Assembly (NCBI GenBank): GCA_021802945.1
Contig: JAJZRE010000002.1
Coordinates: forward strand, 5,202-69,201
DNA length: 64,000 nt
From: Pseudomonadota bacterium
GTDB taxonomy: Bacteria; Pseudomonadota; Gammaproteobacteria; Burkholderiales; Thiobacillaceae
Direction of reading: 5' to 3'
Under the pieces are notes generated by a model. That model was given only the letters and a program-made list of their open reading frames with translations. It had not been told where the DNA came from and made no database searches. The position numbers and the translations under genes are program-made. Below, piece by piece: positions 1 through 8,514 of the stretch (positions are counted from its first letter, which is position 1; each line of letters opens with the position of its first letter).

Positions 1-2
1 AG

Positions 3-1373
3 GGTACAAGCACCCTGAAGGGTACAAGGGCGGGACGGCGCTGGCTGCAGACGCTGAAGACCGAGGGCGAGCGGCAGGGCGGGCTGTCGCGGCGCGTCGA
101 ATTCGAGATGCCGGTGCCCGGTGGCGCACCCGACTGGACGCGGTTCCCGCCCGCGGCGCTGGCGTATGTGCCGGAATCCCAGCGTGACCTGATCGTGCCG
201 GTGTTCGAGACGCGTTTTCATCGCACCGCCTGGCTGCTGAAGGGCAAGGGTGGCGCGCAGATCGAAGTGGCGCTGGATGTCGGCGAGGTGGTTTCCGGCG
301 AACGCAGCCAGCCGATCTGCGAGATCGAGCTCGAATTGAAGGCCGGCCAGCCGGACGCGCTGTTCGCGCTTGCGCTGGAATGGGCCGGCGCGTTCGACTG
401 CCTGCCGTTCGACGTCAGCAAGGCGGAGCGCGGGGTGCGCCTGGCGCACGGGGTGGAATCGGCGCCGGTCAAGTCCGTGAGGCTGGCGCTGGACGACGGG
501 ATGAGCGTGGAGGAGGGGTTCGAGGCGATCGTGCAGGCGTGCCTTGCGCAGCTCCAGGCCAATCTGCCGGGTGTGCTGGCGTCCGACGATATCGAGTATG
601 TGCATCAGGCGCGGGTCGCGCTGCGGCGGCTGCGCGCGGCGCTGCGTCTGTATCGCACGGTCTGCGTGCTGCCGGACGATCTGCTGGCCGGCCTGCGCAC
701 GCTGACCGCCGCGCTCGGCCCGGCGCGCGACTGGGACGTGCTGTGCGGCGAAACCCTGCCGGCGATCGCGCCGCATCATCCCGACGCCGCCGTCTGGCAG
801 CGCGGCATGCAGGCGCTGGAGCGGCATCGCATCGCGGTGCGCGCGGCGATGCGGGAGGCGCTGGCCGGCGCCCGTCCCGGCGCCTGGCTGCTGGCGCTGC
901 AGCGCTGGCTGATGCAGCACGGCTGGCGTGTCCAGCCTTCAGGACATCCCGCGCCGGAAGCGCAGTGCGTCGCGCAGCTGGCGCCGCTCGACGCATGGGC
1001 GCGCCGCGCATTGCGGAGGGGGCATCGCGTTCTCGTCCGCGGGGCGCGCGAGTTCGGCACGCTGGCGCCGGCGCAGCGCCACCTGCTGCGCATTGCGATC
1101 AAGCGCCAGCGCTACGCGGCCGAGTTCTTCCAGACGCTGTTCGACGGGAAGCGGCAGGTACGCTATCTGGCTGCCCTGCGCCTCGCGCAGGACAGCCTGG
1201 GCCGGGCCAACGATGCGCACATCGCATCGGTCCTGCTGTCCGCGGCGCAGGTGGAGACGGGCCCGATGCGGGAATTCGCGCTCGGCTGGCTGGCGGCGAC
1301 GCAGGCGGAAACGGCGAACGGTGCGTGCGCGAGGCGGATGCGCGCGTTCCTGGAATTGAAGCCGTACTGGTAG
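3..1373 (+). CDS. CYTH-CHAD domain protein, 5' end outside window
   Basis: The listed ORF begins at 108, but the same frame is open back to base 3 and reads through the typical CYTH stretch 'RRWLQTLKTEGERQGGLSRR', so the true start lies upstream of the window. The visible part holds the C-terminal half of a CYTH (triphosphate tunnel) domain with 'EIELELKAG', then an all-helical CHAD domain whose signature 'VHQARVALRRLRAALRLYR' starts near codon 200. CHAD domains are histidine-rich and known to bind polyphosphate; CYTH domains hydrolyse triphosphate compounds. The sixA gene follows, a common pairing. A decamer AGGGTACAAG is repeated at 1-10 and 19-28. Confidence 0.88.
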   Translation, partial: GTSTLKGTRAGRRWLQTLKTEGERQGGLSRRVEFEMPVPGGAPDWTRFPPAALAYVPESQRDLIVPVFETRFHRTAWLLKGKGGAQIEVALDVGEVVSGERSQPICEIELELKAGQPDALFALALEWAGAFDCLPFDVSKAERGVRLAHGVESAPVKSVRLALDDGMSVEEGFEAIVQACLAQLQANLPGVLASDDIEYVHQARVALRRLRAALRLYRTVCVLPDDLLAGLRTLTAALGPARDWDVLCGETLPAIAPHHPDAAVWQRGMQALERHRIAVRAAMREALAGARPGAWLLALQRWLMQHGWRVQPSGHPAPEAQCVAQLAPLDAWARRALRRGHRVLVRGAREFGTLAPAQRHLLRIAIKRQRYAAEFFQTLFDGKRQVRYLAALRLAQDSLGRANDAHIASVLLSAAQVETGPMREFALGWLAATQAETANGACARRMRAFLELKPYW

Positions 1374-1448
1374 ATTCGGGGTACAGGGGCGTGCGGCAGG
1401 GCGGATGGCTGCTGCATGACGAGCCTGTCATTTTTTGAAGGACGCCGG

Positions 1449-1901
1449 ATGGAACTCATTTTGTGGCGGCACGCCGAGGCCGAGGACGCGGCCCCCGACC
1501 TCGATCGCCAGCTCACCGACAAGGGCCGCAAGCAGGCGGCGCGCATGGCCGACTGGCTCAACCCGCGGCTGTCGCAGGACACGCGGATCCTGGTCAGCCC
1601 CGCCATCCGCACCCTGCAGACCGCGCAGGCGCTGGGGCGGGGCTACCAGCGGGTGCCGGCGCTGGCGCCGGGGGAGCGCGCCGAAGCCCTGCTGGATGCT
1701 GCCGGCTGGCCGGATGCGGCCTGGCCGGTGCTGGTCGTGGGGCACCAGCCCACGCTGGGACGGGTGGCGATGCGGCTGCTCACCGGCCAGGCCGGCGACC
1801 TGGCGGTGAAAAAAGGCGCGATCTGGTGGTTCCAGAGCCGCGAGCGGGGCGGGCAATTGCAGGTGGTATTGCGCGCTGTGGCCACGCCCGACTGGTTATA
1901 A
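1449..1901 (+). CDS. sixA: Phosphohistidine phosphatase SixA
   Basis: 150-residue histidine phosphatase superfamily protein that removes phosphate from phosphohistidine, for example on HPt domains of phosphorelays. The catalytic motif is at the N-terminus ('LWRHAEAED', the RHG-type phosphoacceptor His) and the second His is in 'VLVVGHQPTLGR'. The ATG at 1449 was chosen over the longer ORF start at 1416: the family begins right at this strand and AAGGA lies 6 bases upstream. It follows the CHAD gene on the same strand. Confidence 0.9.
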   Translation: MELILWRHAEAEDAAPDLDRQLTDKGRKQAARMADWLNPRLSQDTRILVSPAIRTLQTAQALGRGYQRVPALAPGERAEALLDAAGWPDAAWPVLVVGHQPTLGRVAMRLLTGQAGDLAVKKGAIWWFQSRERGGQLQVVLRAVATPDWL

Positions 1902-1902
1902 T
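1897..1902 (+). promoter_or_regulatory. Possible -10 box (TATAAT) ahead of the flagellar-like operon
   Basis: A perfect TATAAT overlaps the sixA stop codon, 60 bases before the fliF GTG. No good -35 hexamer is found at 16-18 bp spacing; the nearest candidate, TTGCGC at 1869-1874, is 22 bp away. No sigma28 or sigma54 flagellar promoter signature was found. Confidence 0.3.
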
Positions 1903-1961
1903 CGCGGCGTGACTACCCAAGCCATCAAGGTCAAGCAGCCGAACCCGACAACGCAGACGAG

Positions 1962-3317
1962 GTGCGTCCAGTGCCGGGTTGGCTGAGCAGTCTGCGCGAT
2001 CTGATCGCGGAGGCGAGTCCGCTGCGCCGCTTCATGCTTGCCCTGCTGGTGTTGTTGCCGTTGGTCGCGCTGGCGGTGGCCTATGTCTGGTTCAACCCCA
2101 CTGCCTATCGCGTGCTTTACCCCAAGCTCTCCGACCGGGCGGGCGGCGAGGTCATCGCCGCGCTCGAACAGCTCGACATTCCCTATCATCTGTCCGCCGC
2201 CGACGGCAGCATCGAAGTGCCGGCCGATCAGCTGCACGCGGCCCGCTATCGGCTCGCCGCGCGCGGCCTGCCCCGGTCCGACGCCGACGCGCGGGATGAG
2301 GTCGATCGCGCCCCTCGCTTCGGCGCCTCGTCCCTGGAGGAGCGCCAGCGCTATCAGCACGCGCTCGAAATCGATCTGGCGCGCTCGATCCAGTCGCTGG
2401 AAGCGGTCGATCTGGCGCGGGTCCACCTTGCCTTGCCCAGGGTTTCGCCCTTCCTGCGCGATGCGCCGTCCGCCACGGCCGCGGTGCTGGTGCGCCTGCA
2501 TCCCGGCGCGCGGTTGTCGACCGAACAGGTGACGACGATCCAGACCCTGGTGGCGGCCAGCGTGCCGCGCATGAAGCGCAGCGACGTCCAGGTGCTCGAC
2601 CCGCGCGGCGTCCTGCTGGGCGGCGCGGGCCCAGAGGTGGCGCCGTCGCGGCAACAGGCGCTGGAGCAGGATCTGGCGCAGCGGGCGCTGGCCGTGCTGA
2701 CGCCCTGGCTCGGCAAGGACCGGGTGAGCGTGCAGGTGACGGCAACGCTGGAAGACAGCGACATCGAGCAGACGGTGGAACGGGTGCGCAACGTCGTGGT
2801 GGGCGGCAAATCGCGCCCGCTGGAAAAGACCGTGCGCACCACGCATACCCCGGAAGGCCGCATCCAGCGCGTGAACGCCATCGTGATCCTGGGGTTCGAC
2901 GCGAGTGCCGACGAACGCACGCGCGCAGGAAAGCTGGCCCGCGAGGCGATGGGGCTGGTGCCGGCGCGTGGCGATACCTTGAATGTCTATGCGCTGCCCG
3001 TGGCGGCGCCGGTGGCGCAAGCCGCCGTGCCCACGGCGACGCCCGGGGCGCAGGCGCCTCGCCCGATTCAGCGGGTGCAGCCGCTTGCGCCGCCGCGGGT
3101 CGAGCGCAAGCGCCCGGATTTCCCGCCCTGGGCGCCCGCCGCCGCGGCGGCGGCTCTGCTTCTGCTCGGCGTGACCGTCTGGCTGCGCACGCGCCGGGCG
3201 CCTGCCGCCGAACCGCAGATCGAGGATTTCGACGCCGAACTCGACGCTGCCCGCAACGAGGTGCTGGCCAATCCGCGCGTGACCGCAGACGTCATCAAGC
3301 TGTGGATGCGCGCATGA
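1962..3317 (+). CDS. fliF: Flagellar MS-ring protein FliF, short form
   Basis: 451 residues against about 550 for usual FliF. Order: N-terminal membrane helix (about 25-45), ring-building motifs ('VLYPKLSDRAGGEVIAALEQ', 'DLARSIQSLEAVDLARVHLA'), then 'RGDTLNVYALPV', a Pro/Ala-rich linker, a second membrane helix (about 386-405) and a short tail ending 'ANPRVTADVIKLWMRA', which matches the FliG-binding tail. Between 'DSDIEQTVERV' and 'KTVRTTHTPEGRIQRV' the long insertion that makes the FliF beta-collar is nearly absent. The GTG at 1962 is the first usable start after the in-frame stop at 1899. Its stop overlaps fliG (ATGA). Confidence 0.85.
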   Translation: MRPVPGWLSSLRDLIAEASPLRRFMLALLVLLPLVALAVAYVWFNPTAYRVLYPKLSDRAGGEVIAALEQLDIPYHLSAADGSIEVPADQLHAARYRLAARGLPRSDADARDEVDRAPRFGASSLEERQRYQHALEIDLARSIQSLEAVDLARVHLALPRVSPFLRDAPSATAAVLVRLHPGARLSTEQVTTIQTLVAASVPRMKRSDVQVLDPRGVLLGGAGPEVAPSRQQALEQDLAQRALAVLTPWLGKDRVSVQVTATLEDSDIEQTVERVRNVVVGGKSRPLEKTVRTTHTPEGRIQRVNAIVILGFDASADERTRAGKLAREAMGLVPARGDTLNVYALPVAAPVAQAAVPTATPGAQAPRPIQRVQPLAPPRVERKRPDFPPWAPAAAAAALLLLGVTVWLRTRRAPAAEPQIEDFDAELDAARNEVLANPRVTADVIKLWMRA

Positions 3318-4279
3318 GCCAGGCCGGCATCGAGAAATCCGCCGCGCTGCTGCTCGCTCTCGGCGAGGAGGCCACGGCGGCCGTATTCCGCTATCTGAGT
3401 CCGCTGGAGGTGAGCCGGCTCGGCACGGCCATGCGCGAAGTCGAGGTGCTGCCGCGCGAGCGCGTGCGTGCGATCCTGCGCGACTATGCCGCCGAGGCTG
3501 CCGAACAGACCGGTTTTGCGGCGGATACCGGCCGCTTCCTCGACGAGACGCTCAAGCAGGCCTTCCGCCCGGAGCTTGCGCAGGCCATGCTGCAGCGCCT
3601 GGGGGCGTCGGGCGTGCAGGCCCTGGAAAAGCTGGCCTGGCGCGAGCCGGCTGACATCGCGGGCCTGCTGGAGGCGCAAGCGCCCCAGCTGATCGCCGTG
3701 GTGGCGTCGCAACTCCCGCGCGACGTCGCCGCCGCGGTGCTCGAGCTGCTGCCTGGCAGGACGCGCGCGGACACCCTGCTGAGCCTGGCGCACAGCGAAG
3801 CCCCCGGCGCCGACATACTGCGCGATCTGGACGACTGGCTGGCCGGCCTCGATGCCGCCGCGCCGCCGCAGGGCGAAGCGGCGGTGGCCGGACTGCTGGG
3901 GCAGATGAGCGAGGGGAGCGTGGCCGCTGCCCTCGTCCAGCTCGACCAGAACGACGCGGAGCTGGCCGCCCGGTTGCGCGTGCGCAAGCTTGTGTTCGAA
4001 GACCTGGCGCGGCTGCCCGAGGCGGGCCGCAAGACCTTTTTGCGCAACGTCGCCGCGCGTACCCTGCTGCATGCCCTGAAGGGCTGCGACGCACGCGTGC
4101 TCGACGCGCTGACGGCCGTGATGAGTCCGACGGCGGCGCAGCGCATGCGCGTCGATCTTGACACCCTGGGCGCCCTGCCGGTCACAGCGATCCAGGCGGC
4201 CCAGGAAGAAGCGGGGGCGACGCTGCGGCATCTGGCGGCGGAGGGCGCAATCCAGTTCCCCGAAGAGGAGGCGGCATGA
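3314..4279 (+). CDS. fliG: Flagellar motor switch-like protein FliG with altered torque helix
   Basis: 321 residues from the ATG that overlaps the fliF stop; the ORF track starts 12 bases earlier at a GTG. The whole length aligns with FliG: N-domain ('GIEKSAALLLALGEEATAAV'), a middle domain where the EHPQ-type motif reads 'EAQAPQLIAVV', and a C-domain ('VFEDLARLP'). Against the E. coli C-terminal helix the alignment is gap-free from ALKG onward. K264 and D289 are kept; R281 is Thr, D288 is Val and R297 is Pro. These residues contact the stator in rotating motors. Role in this operon: couples FliF to whatever replaces the C-ring (inference). Confidence 0.85.
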   Translation: MSQAGIEKSAALLLALGEEATAAVFRYLSPLEVSRLGTAMREVEVLPRERVRAILRDYAAEAAEQTGFAADTGRFLDETLKQAFRPELAQAMLQRLGASGVQALEKLAWREPADIAGLLEAQAPQLIAVVASQLPRDVAAAVLELLPGRTRADTLLSLAHSEAPGADILRDLDDWLAGLDAAAPPQGEAAVAGLLGQMSEGSVAAALVQLDQNDAELAARLRVRKLVFEDLARLPEAGRKTFLRNVAARTLLHALKGCDARVLDALTAVMSPTAAQRMRVDLDTLGALPVTAIQAAQEEAGATLRHLAAEGAIQFPEEEAA

Positions 4280-4890
4280 GCACCGACGACGACATTCCGC
4301 TCAAGAATCCCACCGCATTCGAACAGTGGGAGGTGGTGGAGCTCGCCGGATCCGCGAGCGAGGCCGCGCCCCTGCGGGTCGATCCCGAGGCCGAGCTGGC
4401 CGCGCTGCGCGAGGCCGCGCGCGCCGAGGGCTATGCCGAAGGCATGGCTGCCGGGCGGGCAGAGGGGGAGCAGGCCTGCGGCCGCATGAAGCAGCTGGCC
4501 GAAAGCTTTTCCACGACCCTCGACAACCTCGATTTCCGCCTCGCCGACATGGTGCTGGAACTGGCGCTCGACGTCGCGCGGCAGGTGGTGGCGGGCGAAC
4601 TCGCGGCACGGCCGGAGCGTATCCTCGACGTGGTCAACCTGGCGCTGAAGCAGATGGCGGAAACCAGCCGCGAGGCGCGCCTGCTGCTGAATCCGGATGA
4701 CGCCGCGCTGGTGCGTCCGCATCTCGACCAGGTGCTCGACAAGAACCGCCTGCGCATCGTCGAGGATGTGCGCATCGTGCGCGGCGGCTGCCTGATCGAA
4801 ACCGCGCAGGGCGACCTCGACGCCACCCTGCCGGCGCGCTGGCGCCAGGTGGTGCAGGTGCTCGGCAGCAACCAGAACTGGATCGAATGA
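4276..4890 (+). CDS. fliH: Flagellar export ATPase regulator FliH-like
   Basis: 204 residues. The N-terminal half has the Gly-spaced helix repeat typical of FliH/SctL ('[15 protein letters not shown]'); the C-terminal half ('[17 protein letters not shown]', '[11 protein letters not shown]', '[20 protein letters not shown]') matches the V-ATPase subunit E-like domain that binds the FliI N-terminus. It would form the peripheral stalk linking the export ATPase to the ring. It overlaps fliG and fliI by ATGA junctions, so translation is probably coupled. Confidence 0.88.
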   Translation: MSTDDDIPLKNPTAFEQWEVVELAGSASEAAPLRVDPEAELAALREAARAEGYAEGMAAGRAEGEQACGRMKQLAESFSTTLDNLDFRLADMVLELALDVARQVVAGELAARPERILDVVNLALKQMAETSREARLLLNPDDAALVRPHLDQVLDKNRLRIVEDVRIVRGGCLIETAQGDLDATLPARWRQVVQVLGSNQNWIE

Positions 4891-6284
4891 TGGACCGCAT
4901 CGTCCGCCTGCGCGAATACCTGGCCGACTGCCGCCGCGCGGTGAACTGGGCGACGCCGATTGCGACCAGCGGACGCCTCACCCGGGTGTCCGGGCTGGTG
5001 ATGGAAGCCGTGGGGCTGCGCCTGCCGGTGGGCAGCCAGTGCCACATCCAGATTCCCGGCGGGCAGAGCATCGAAGCCGAGGTGGCCGGATTCTCGGGCG
5101 ACCGCCTGTTCATCATGCCGGCCACCGACATCTACGGCGTGATGCCGGGCGCGCGCGTGATCCCCGACAATCCGCTGGCGGCCCAGCCGCCGCGGCTGGG
5201 CATGCGCTACATCCCGCGCCGCCGCGCGCAGGACCGGGTGCGCCAGGTGCCGGTGGGCGACAGCCTGCTGGGACGCGTGCTCGACGGCGCCGGCCGCCCG
5301 CTCGACGGCCTCGGGCCGCTGATGCTGGGGCGCCGGGTGCCGCTGTACAGCCGTCCGATCAACCCGCTGGAACGCGCGCCGATCCGGGAGACGCTGGATG
5401 TGGGGGTGCGCGCGATCAACGGCCTGCTGACCGTGGGACGCGGGCAGCGGCTCGGCCTGTTCGCCGGCAGCGGCGTCGGCAAGAGCGTGCTGCTCGGCAT
5501 GATGGCGCGTTTCACCGAGGCCGATGTGGTGGTGGTGGGGCTGATCGGCGAACGTGGCCGCGAGGTCAAGGAATTCATCGATCGCATCCTCGGCAGCGAG
5601 GGCATGGCGCGCGCGGTGGTGGTGGCCGCGCCGGCCGACCATCCGCCGCTGATGCGTCTGAACGGCGCGGCGTACGCGATGTCGATCGCCGAATATTTCC
5701 GCGAACAGGGCAAGCACGTGCTGCTGATCATGGATTCGCTCACCCGCTACGCGATGGCGCAGCGCGAGGTGGCGCTGGCGATCGGCGAGCCGCCCGCGAC
5801 CAAGGGCTATCCGCCGTCGGTGTTCGCCAAGCTGCCGCAGCTGGCCGAGCGCGCCGGCAACGGCCGCAGCGGCAGCGGCTCGATCACCGCGTTCTTCACC
5901 GTGCTGATGGAAGGCGACGACCAGCAGGACCCGATCGCCGACGCGGCGCGGGCGATCCTCGACGGCCACATCGTGCTCTCGCGCGACCTCGCCGACGCCG
6001 GGCACTACCCGGCGATCGACATCGAGGCCTCGATCAGCCGGGCGCAGCCCGACCTGCTCTCCGACGAGACGCTGGAACGCACCCGCCGCTTCAAGTACCT
6101 CTATTCGCGCTACATGCGCAGCCGCGACCTGCTTGCGGTCGGCGCCTACGTGCCGGGGGCCGACCTGGTGCTCGACGAAGGCGTCCGGCTGTACCCCCGG
6201 ATGCAGGGCTACCTGATGCAGGGCATGCGCGAGCGAGCGCCGATGGAGGCCGCGCGCGCCGGCCTTGAGGAGGTGCTCGGATGA
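4887..6284 (+). CDS. fliI: Flagellar-type export ATPase FliI
   Basis: 465 residues, normal family length. F1-beta-like ATPase powering type III export at the cytoplasmic face. Walker A is '[13 protein letters not shown]', Walker B '[15 protein letters not shown]', catalytic Glu in '[12 protein letters not shown]', and the family signature '[20 protein letters not shown]' is intact, so it should be an active ATPase. Two adjacent ATGs (4887 and 4890) are possible; the first overlaps the fliH stop. It lies between fliH and fliJ, the usual order. Confidence 0.94.
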   Translation: MMDRIVRLREYLADCRRAVNWATPIATSGRLTRVSGLVMEAVGLRLPVGSQCHIQIPGGQSIEAEVAGFSGDRLFIMPATDIYGVMPGARVIPDNPLAAQPPRLGMRYIPRRRAQDRVRQVPVGDSLLGRVLDGAGRPLDGLGPLMLGRRVPLYSRPINPLERAPIRETLDVGVRAINGLLTVGRGQRLGLFAGSGVGKSVLLGMMARFTEADVVVVGLIGERGREVKEFIDRILGSEGMARAVVVAAPADHPPLMRLNGAAYAMSIAEYFREQGKHVLLIMDSLTRYAMAQREVALAIGEPPATKGYPPSVFAKLPQLAERAGNGRSGSGSITAFFTVLMEGDDQQDPIADAARAILDGHIVLSRDLADAGHYPAIDIEASISRAQPDLLSDETLERTRRFKYLYSRYMRSRDLLAVGAYVPGADLVLDEGVRLYPRMQGYLMQGMRERAPMEAARAGLEEVLG

Positions 6285-6733
6285 GGCCGTTTGCGCTGGC
6301 GCGGGTGCTGCAGCTGGCCGAACGGCGCAGCGAAACGCTGGCCCGCGGGGTCAAACGCGCGCACGGGGTATGGCTGCGGGCGCGTGGCCGGCAGGTGCGG
6401 CTGAGCACACTGCGCGACGCGCATATCGCGCAGCTGGCAGGCGAGCTGCGCGCGGGGGTGACGGCGGCGCAGCTGCAGGAAACGAATCGCCTGCAACGTG
6501 CGCAGGCCGCGGAAATGCAGGCCGCGCAGGCCGCCATCGACGCCGCCCATCGCGACTGGCAGGCGCGGCTGGCCGAGTGGCTCCAGGCCGAGCAGCGACT
6601 CAAGGCGCTGCGCCTGCTCGAGCAGCGCCATCTCGCGCAGGCCGCCATCCAGCAGCGGCGCAACGAGCAGCGCGATCACGACGAGCTGGTGGATCTGACG
6701 CATCGACGCGACGCGGGATTGCGGGGGCGCTGA
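6281..6733 (+). CDS. fliJ: Flagellar export protein FliJ-like
   Basis: 150-residue, almost entirely helical Arg/Gln/Ala-rich coiled-coil protein starting '[21 protein letters not shown]', as FliJ does. FliJ is the central-stalk analogue of the FliI hexamer. Sequence conservation in this family is weak, so the name rests on size, coiled coil and position directly after fliI with overlapping stop/start. Confidence 0.78.
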   Translation: MRPFALARVLQLAERRSETLARGVKRAHGVWLRARGRQVRLSTLRDAHIAQLAGELRAGVTAAQLQETNRLQRAQAAEMQAAQAAIDAAHRDWQARLAEWLQAEQRLKALRLLEQRHLAQAAIQQRRNEQRDHDELVDLTHRRDAGLRGR

Positions 6734-7197
6734 TGCAACTGCTTGAGCTCACGTCTGCCGAAATCGCTTTTCTGAAGGCGCCGTCCCAGGCATCCGATGG
6801 CTTGGCGGCGCGCCTGACCCGCAAGCTTGCGGCGACGCTGAGCGCGCGCCTGCGCCTGCCGGTGCAGGCGGTGGCCCAGCCGGCGCCCGAGCCTGTGGAT
6901 GCGCCTGCGGCGCCCGCGTGGCAGCCCGACGCCGCGCTGGCCCTGCTGTGGCTGACGCGCCGCCTGGGCGGGCGGCATGTGTCAGGGCGGGGCGTCTTTG
7001 TCCCCGACAGCCTCGTCCGCACCCTCGATGCGGTGCTGGCGGAATGCTGGCTCGATGCGCCGGGGGCGGCCTCGCTGCCTCCCGCGCTCGCCTGGCACCT
7101 CTCGACCGAACTCACGCTGGCAACGCTCGCCGTGCAGTTGCCGCATTCCCCAACCGACATGACGCGCTGGGCGCGGGAGGTCATCCGGCATGGCTAG
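6733..7197 (+). CDS. Unrecognised 154-residue protein in the fliK/L/M/N position
   Basis: The ATG overlaps the fliJ stop (TGATG) and the stop overlaps the fliO start, so the frame is firmly part of the operon. The ORF track shows it only as the tail of a longer ORF (6265-7197). The N-terminus 'SAEIAFLKAPSQASDGLAAR' leads to amphipathic helices, a Pro/Ala linker (about 55-68), then 'LALLWLTRRLGGRHVSGRGV'. No SpoA (FliN-type) domain, membrane helix or FliK hook-length region is visible. The helical part loosely recalls the region ahead of the SpoA domains in FliM/SctQ; this is only a hypothesis. Confidence 0.65.
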   Translation: MQLLELTSAEIAFLKAPSQASDGLAARLTRKLAATLSARLRLPVQAVAQPAPEPVDAPAAPAWQPDAALALLWLTRRLGGRHVSGRGVFVPDSLVRTLDAVLAECWLDAPGAASLPPALAWHLSTELTLATLAVQLPHSPTDMTRWAREVIRHG

Positions 7198-7525
7198 ATT
7201 CGTCGCGGCAGGCACCTTGCTGCTGTTTCCGTCGTGGGCGCTGGCGGCGACCGATCCCGCCGGCAGCATGCTCACCGTGCTGCTGAGTCTGGCGCTCATC
7301 CTCGGCGGCTTCGTCGCGGTCGCCTGGTTCGTCCGCCGCTATCTGCCGGGCATGGGGGCGCAGGGCGCGGTCAAGGTGGTGGGGACGACTGCGGTGGGCG
7401 CGCGCGAGCGCGTGGTGGTGGTCGAGGTCGACGACACCTGGCTGCTGCTGGGCGTGGGCGGCGGCAACGTGCGGCTGCTGCACACCCTGCCGAAACCGGA
7501 ATCGGCCCAGGAGCGCGCGCGATGA
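7190..7525 (+). CDS. fliO: Flagellar biosynthesis protein FliO-like
   Basis: 111 residues: a cleavable-looking N-terminal segment ('FVAAGTLLLFPSWALAAT'), one membrane helix ('MLTVLLSLALILGGFVAVAW') and a small beta-rich cytoplasmic domain ('VVGTTAVGARERVVVVEVDD'). FliO helps FliP assemble into the export gate. Overlaps its upstream neighbour by 8 bases and fliP by 4. Confidence 0.85.
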   Translation: MARFVAAGTLLLFPSWALAATDPAGSMLTVLLSLALILGGFVAVAWFVRRYLPGMGAQGAVKVVGTTAVGARERVVVVEVDDTWLLLGVGGGNVRLLHTLPKPESAQERAR

Positions 7526-8253
7526 AGGCGATCGTTGTGTTGCTGCTGGCGCTGGGCCTGAGCGCGCCGGCCTGGGCGGCAGACGCCAGCGTGCCCCTGT
7601 TGAGCGTCACGCCCGGCGCGGGCGGGCAGGTCATCGGGGTGCCGGGGGCGAGCCTGCCCTGGCTGCTGCTGTTTCCTTTTCTGCCCGCCCTGCTGCTGGC
7701 GTTCACCGCCTTCACCCGTATCGCCGTGGTGCTGTTCCTGCTGCGGCAGGGGCTGGGCAGCCCGACCGCGCCGCCCAATCTGGTGCTGACGGGGCTGGCG
7801 CTGCTGCTGACGGTTTTCGTCATGTCGCCCGCGCTGAAAACCATCAATGCCGAGGCCTACCAGCCGTATCTGGCCGGCGTGCTGAGCTTCAACGCGGCCG
7901 CCGAAAAGGCCGCGTCGCCGCTGAAGGGTTTCATGCTGCGGCAGACCCGTGCCGAAGACCTCAGCCTGTTCACCGAGGGCGACAAAGGCGTTGATCCCAG
8001 GCGGGTGGACAGCGTGCCGCTGGCCGCGCTGGCGCCGGCCTTCCTCACCAGCGAACTCAAGACCGCCTTCCAGATCGGCTTCATGGTCGTGCTGCCGTTC
8101 CTGGTGATCGACCTGGTGGTCGCCGCCGTGCTGACCGCGCTCGGCATGATCATGCTGCCGCCGCAGCTGGTGTCGCTGCCCCTGAAGCTGCTGTTGTTCG
8201 TCACGGTGGACGGCTGGCACCTGCTGGTCGGCTCGCTGATCGGGAGCTTCTGA
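7522..8253 (+). CDS. fliP: Flagellar export gate protein FliP
   Basis: 243 residues with signal peptide ('MKAIVVLLLALGLSAPAWA') and four membrane helices, the usual FliP topology. Conserved blocks are present: 'FTAFTRIAVVLFLLRQGLG', 'PPNLVLTGLALLLTVFVMSP', 'ELKTAFQIGF' and 'MLPPQLVSLPLKLLLF'. FliP forms the pentameric core of the export gate with FliQ and FliR in the inner membrane. The start at 7522 overlaps the fliO stop and begins the signal peptide. Confidence 0.93.
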   Translation: MKAIVVLLLALGLSAPAWAADASVPLLSVTPGAGGQVIGVPGASLPWLLLFPFLPALLLAFTAFTRIAVVLFLLRQGLGSPTAPPNLVLTGLALLLTVFVMSPALKTINAEAYQPYLAGVLSFNAAAEKAASPLKGFMLRQTRAEDLSLFTEGDKGVDPRRVDSVPLAALAPAFLTSELKTAFQIGFMVVLPFLVIDLVVAAVLTALGMIMLPPQLVSLPLKLLLFVTVDGWHLLVGSLIGSF

Positions 8254-8507
8254 TGGAAGGCATCGCCCGCGACGCGCTCTGGCTGGTGGCGATGCTTGCC
8301 GCGCCGGTGTTGCTGGCAGGGCTGGTCACCGCATTCGCCATCAGCCTGTTCCAGGCCGCCACGCAGATTCTCGAACCCACGCTCTCCTTCGTTCCCAAGC
8401 TCATCGTCGTGCTGCTCGTGCTGGCGCTGCTGGGCGGCTGGATGGGCGGGCAGCTGGTCGAGTTCGCGCGCAGCATGCTGACCGATTTCCCGGGTCTGCT
8501 GGAATGA
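8253..8507 (+). CDS. fliQ: Flagellar export gate protein FliQ
   Basis: 84 residues, two membrane helices, normal FliQ length. The conserved 'ISLFQAATQILEPTLSFVPK' block between the helices is clear. The ATG overlaps the fliP stop by one base. Works with FliP and FliR as the export channel. Confidence 0.92.
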   Translation: MEGIARDALWLVAMLAAPVLLAGLVTAFAISLFQAATQILEPTLSFVPKLIVVLLVLALLGGWMGGQLVEFARSMLTDFPGLLE

Positions 8508-8514
8508 GCGCCGC

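Noticed and set aside
6733-7197. Calling this ORF fliN or fliM
   Set aside because: No SpoA domain motif or CheC-like core can be seen; position alone is not enough.
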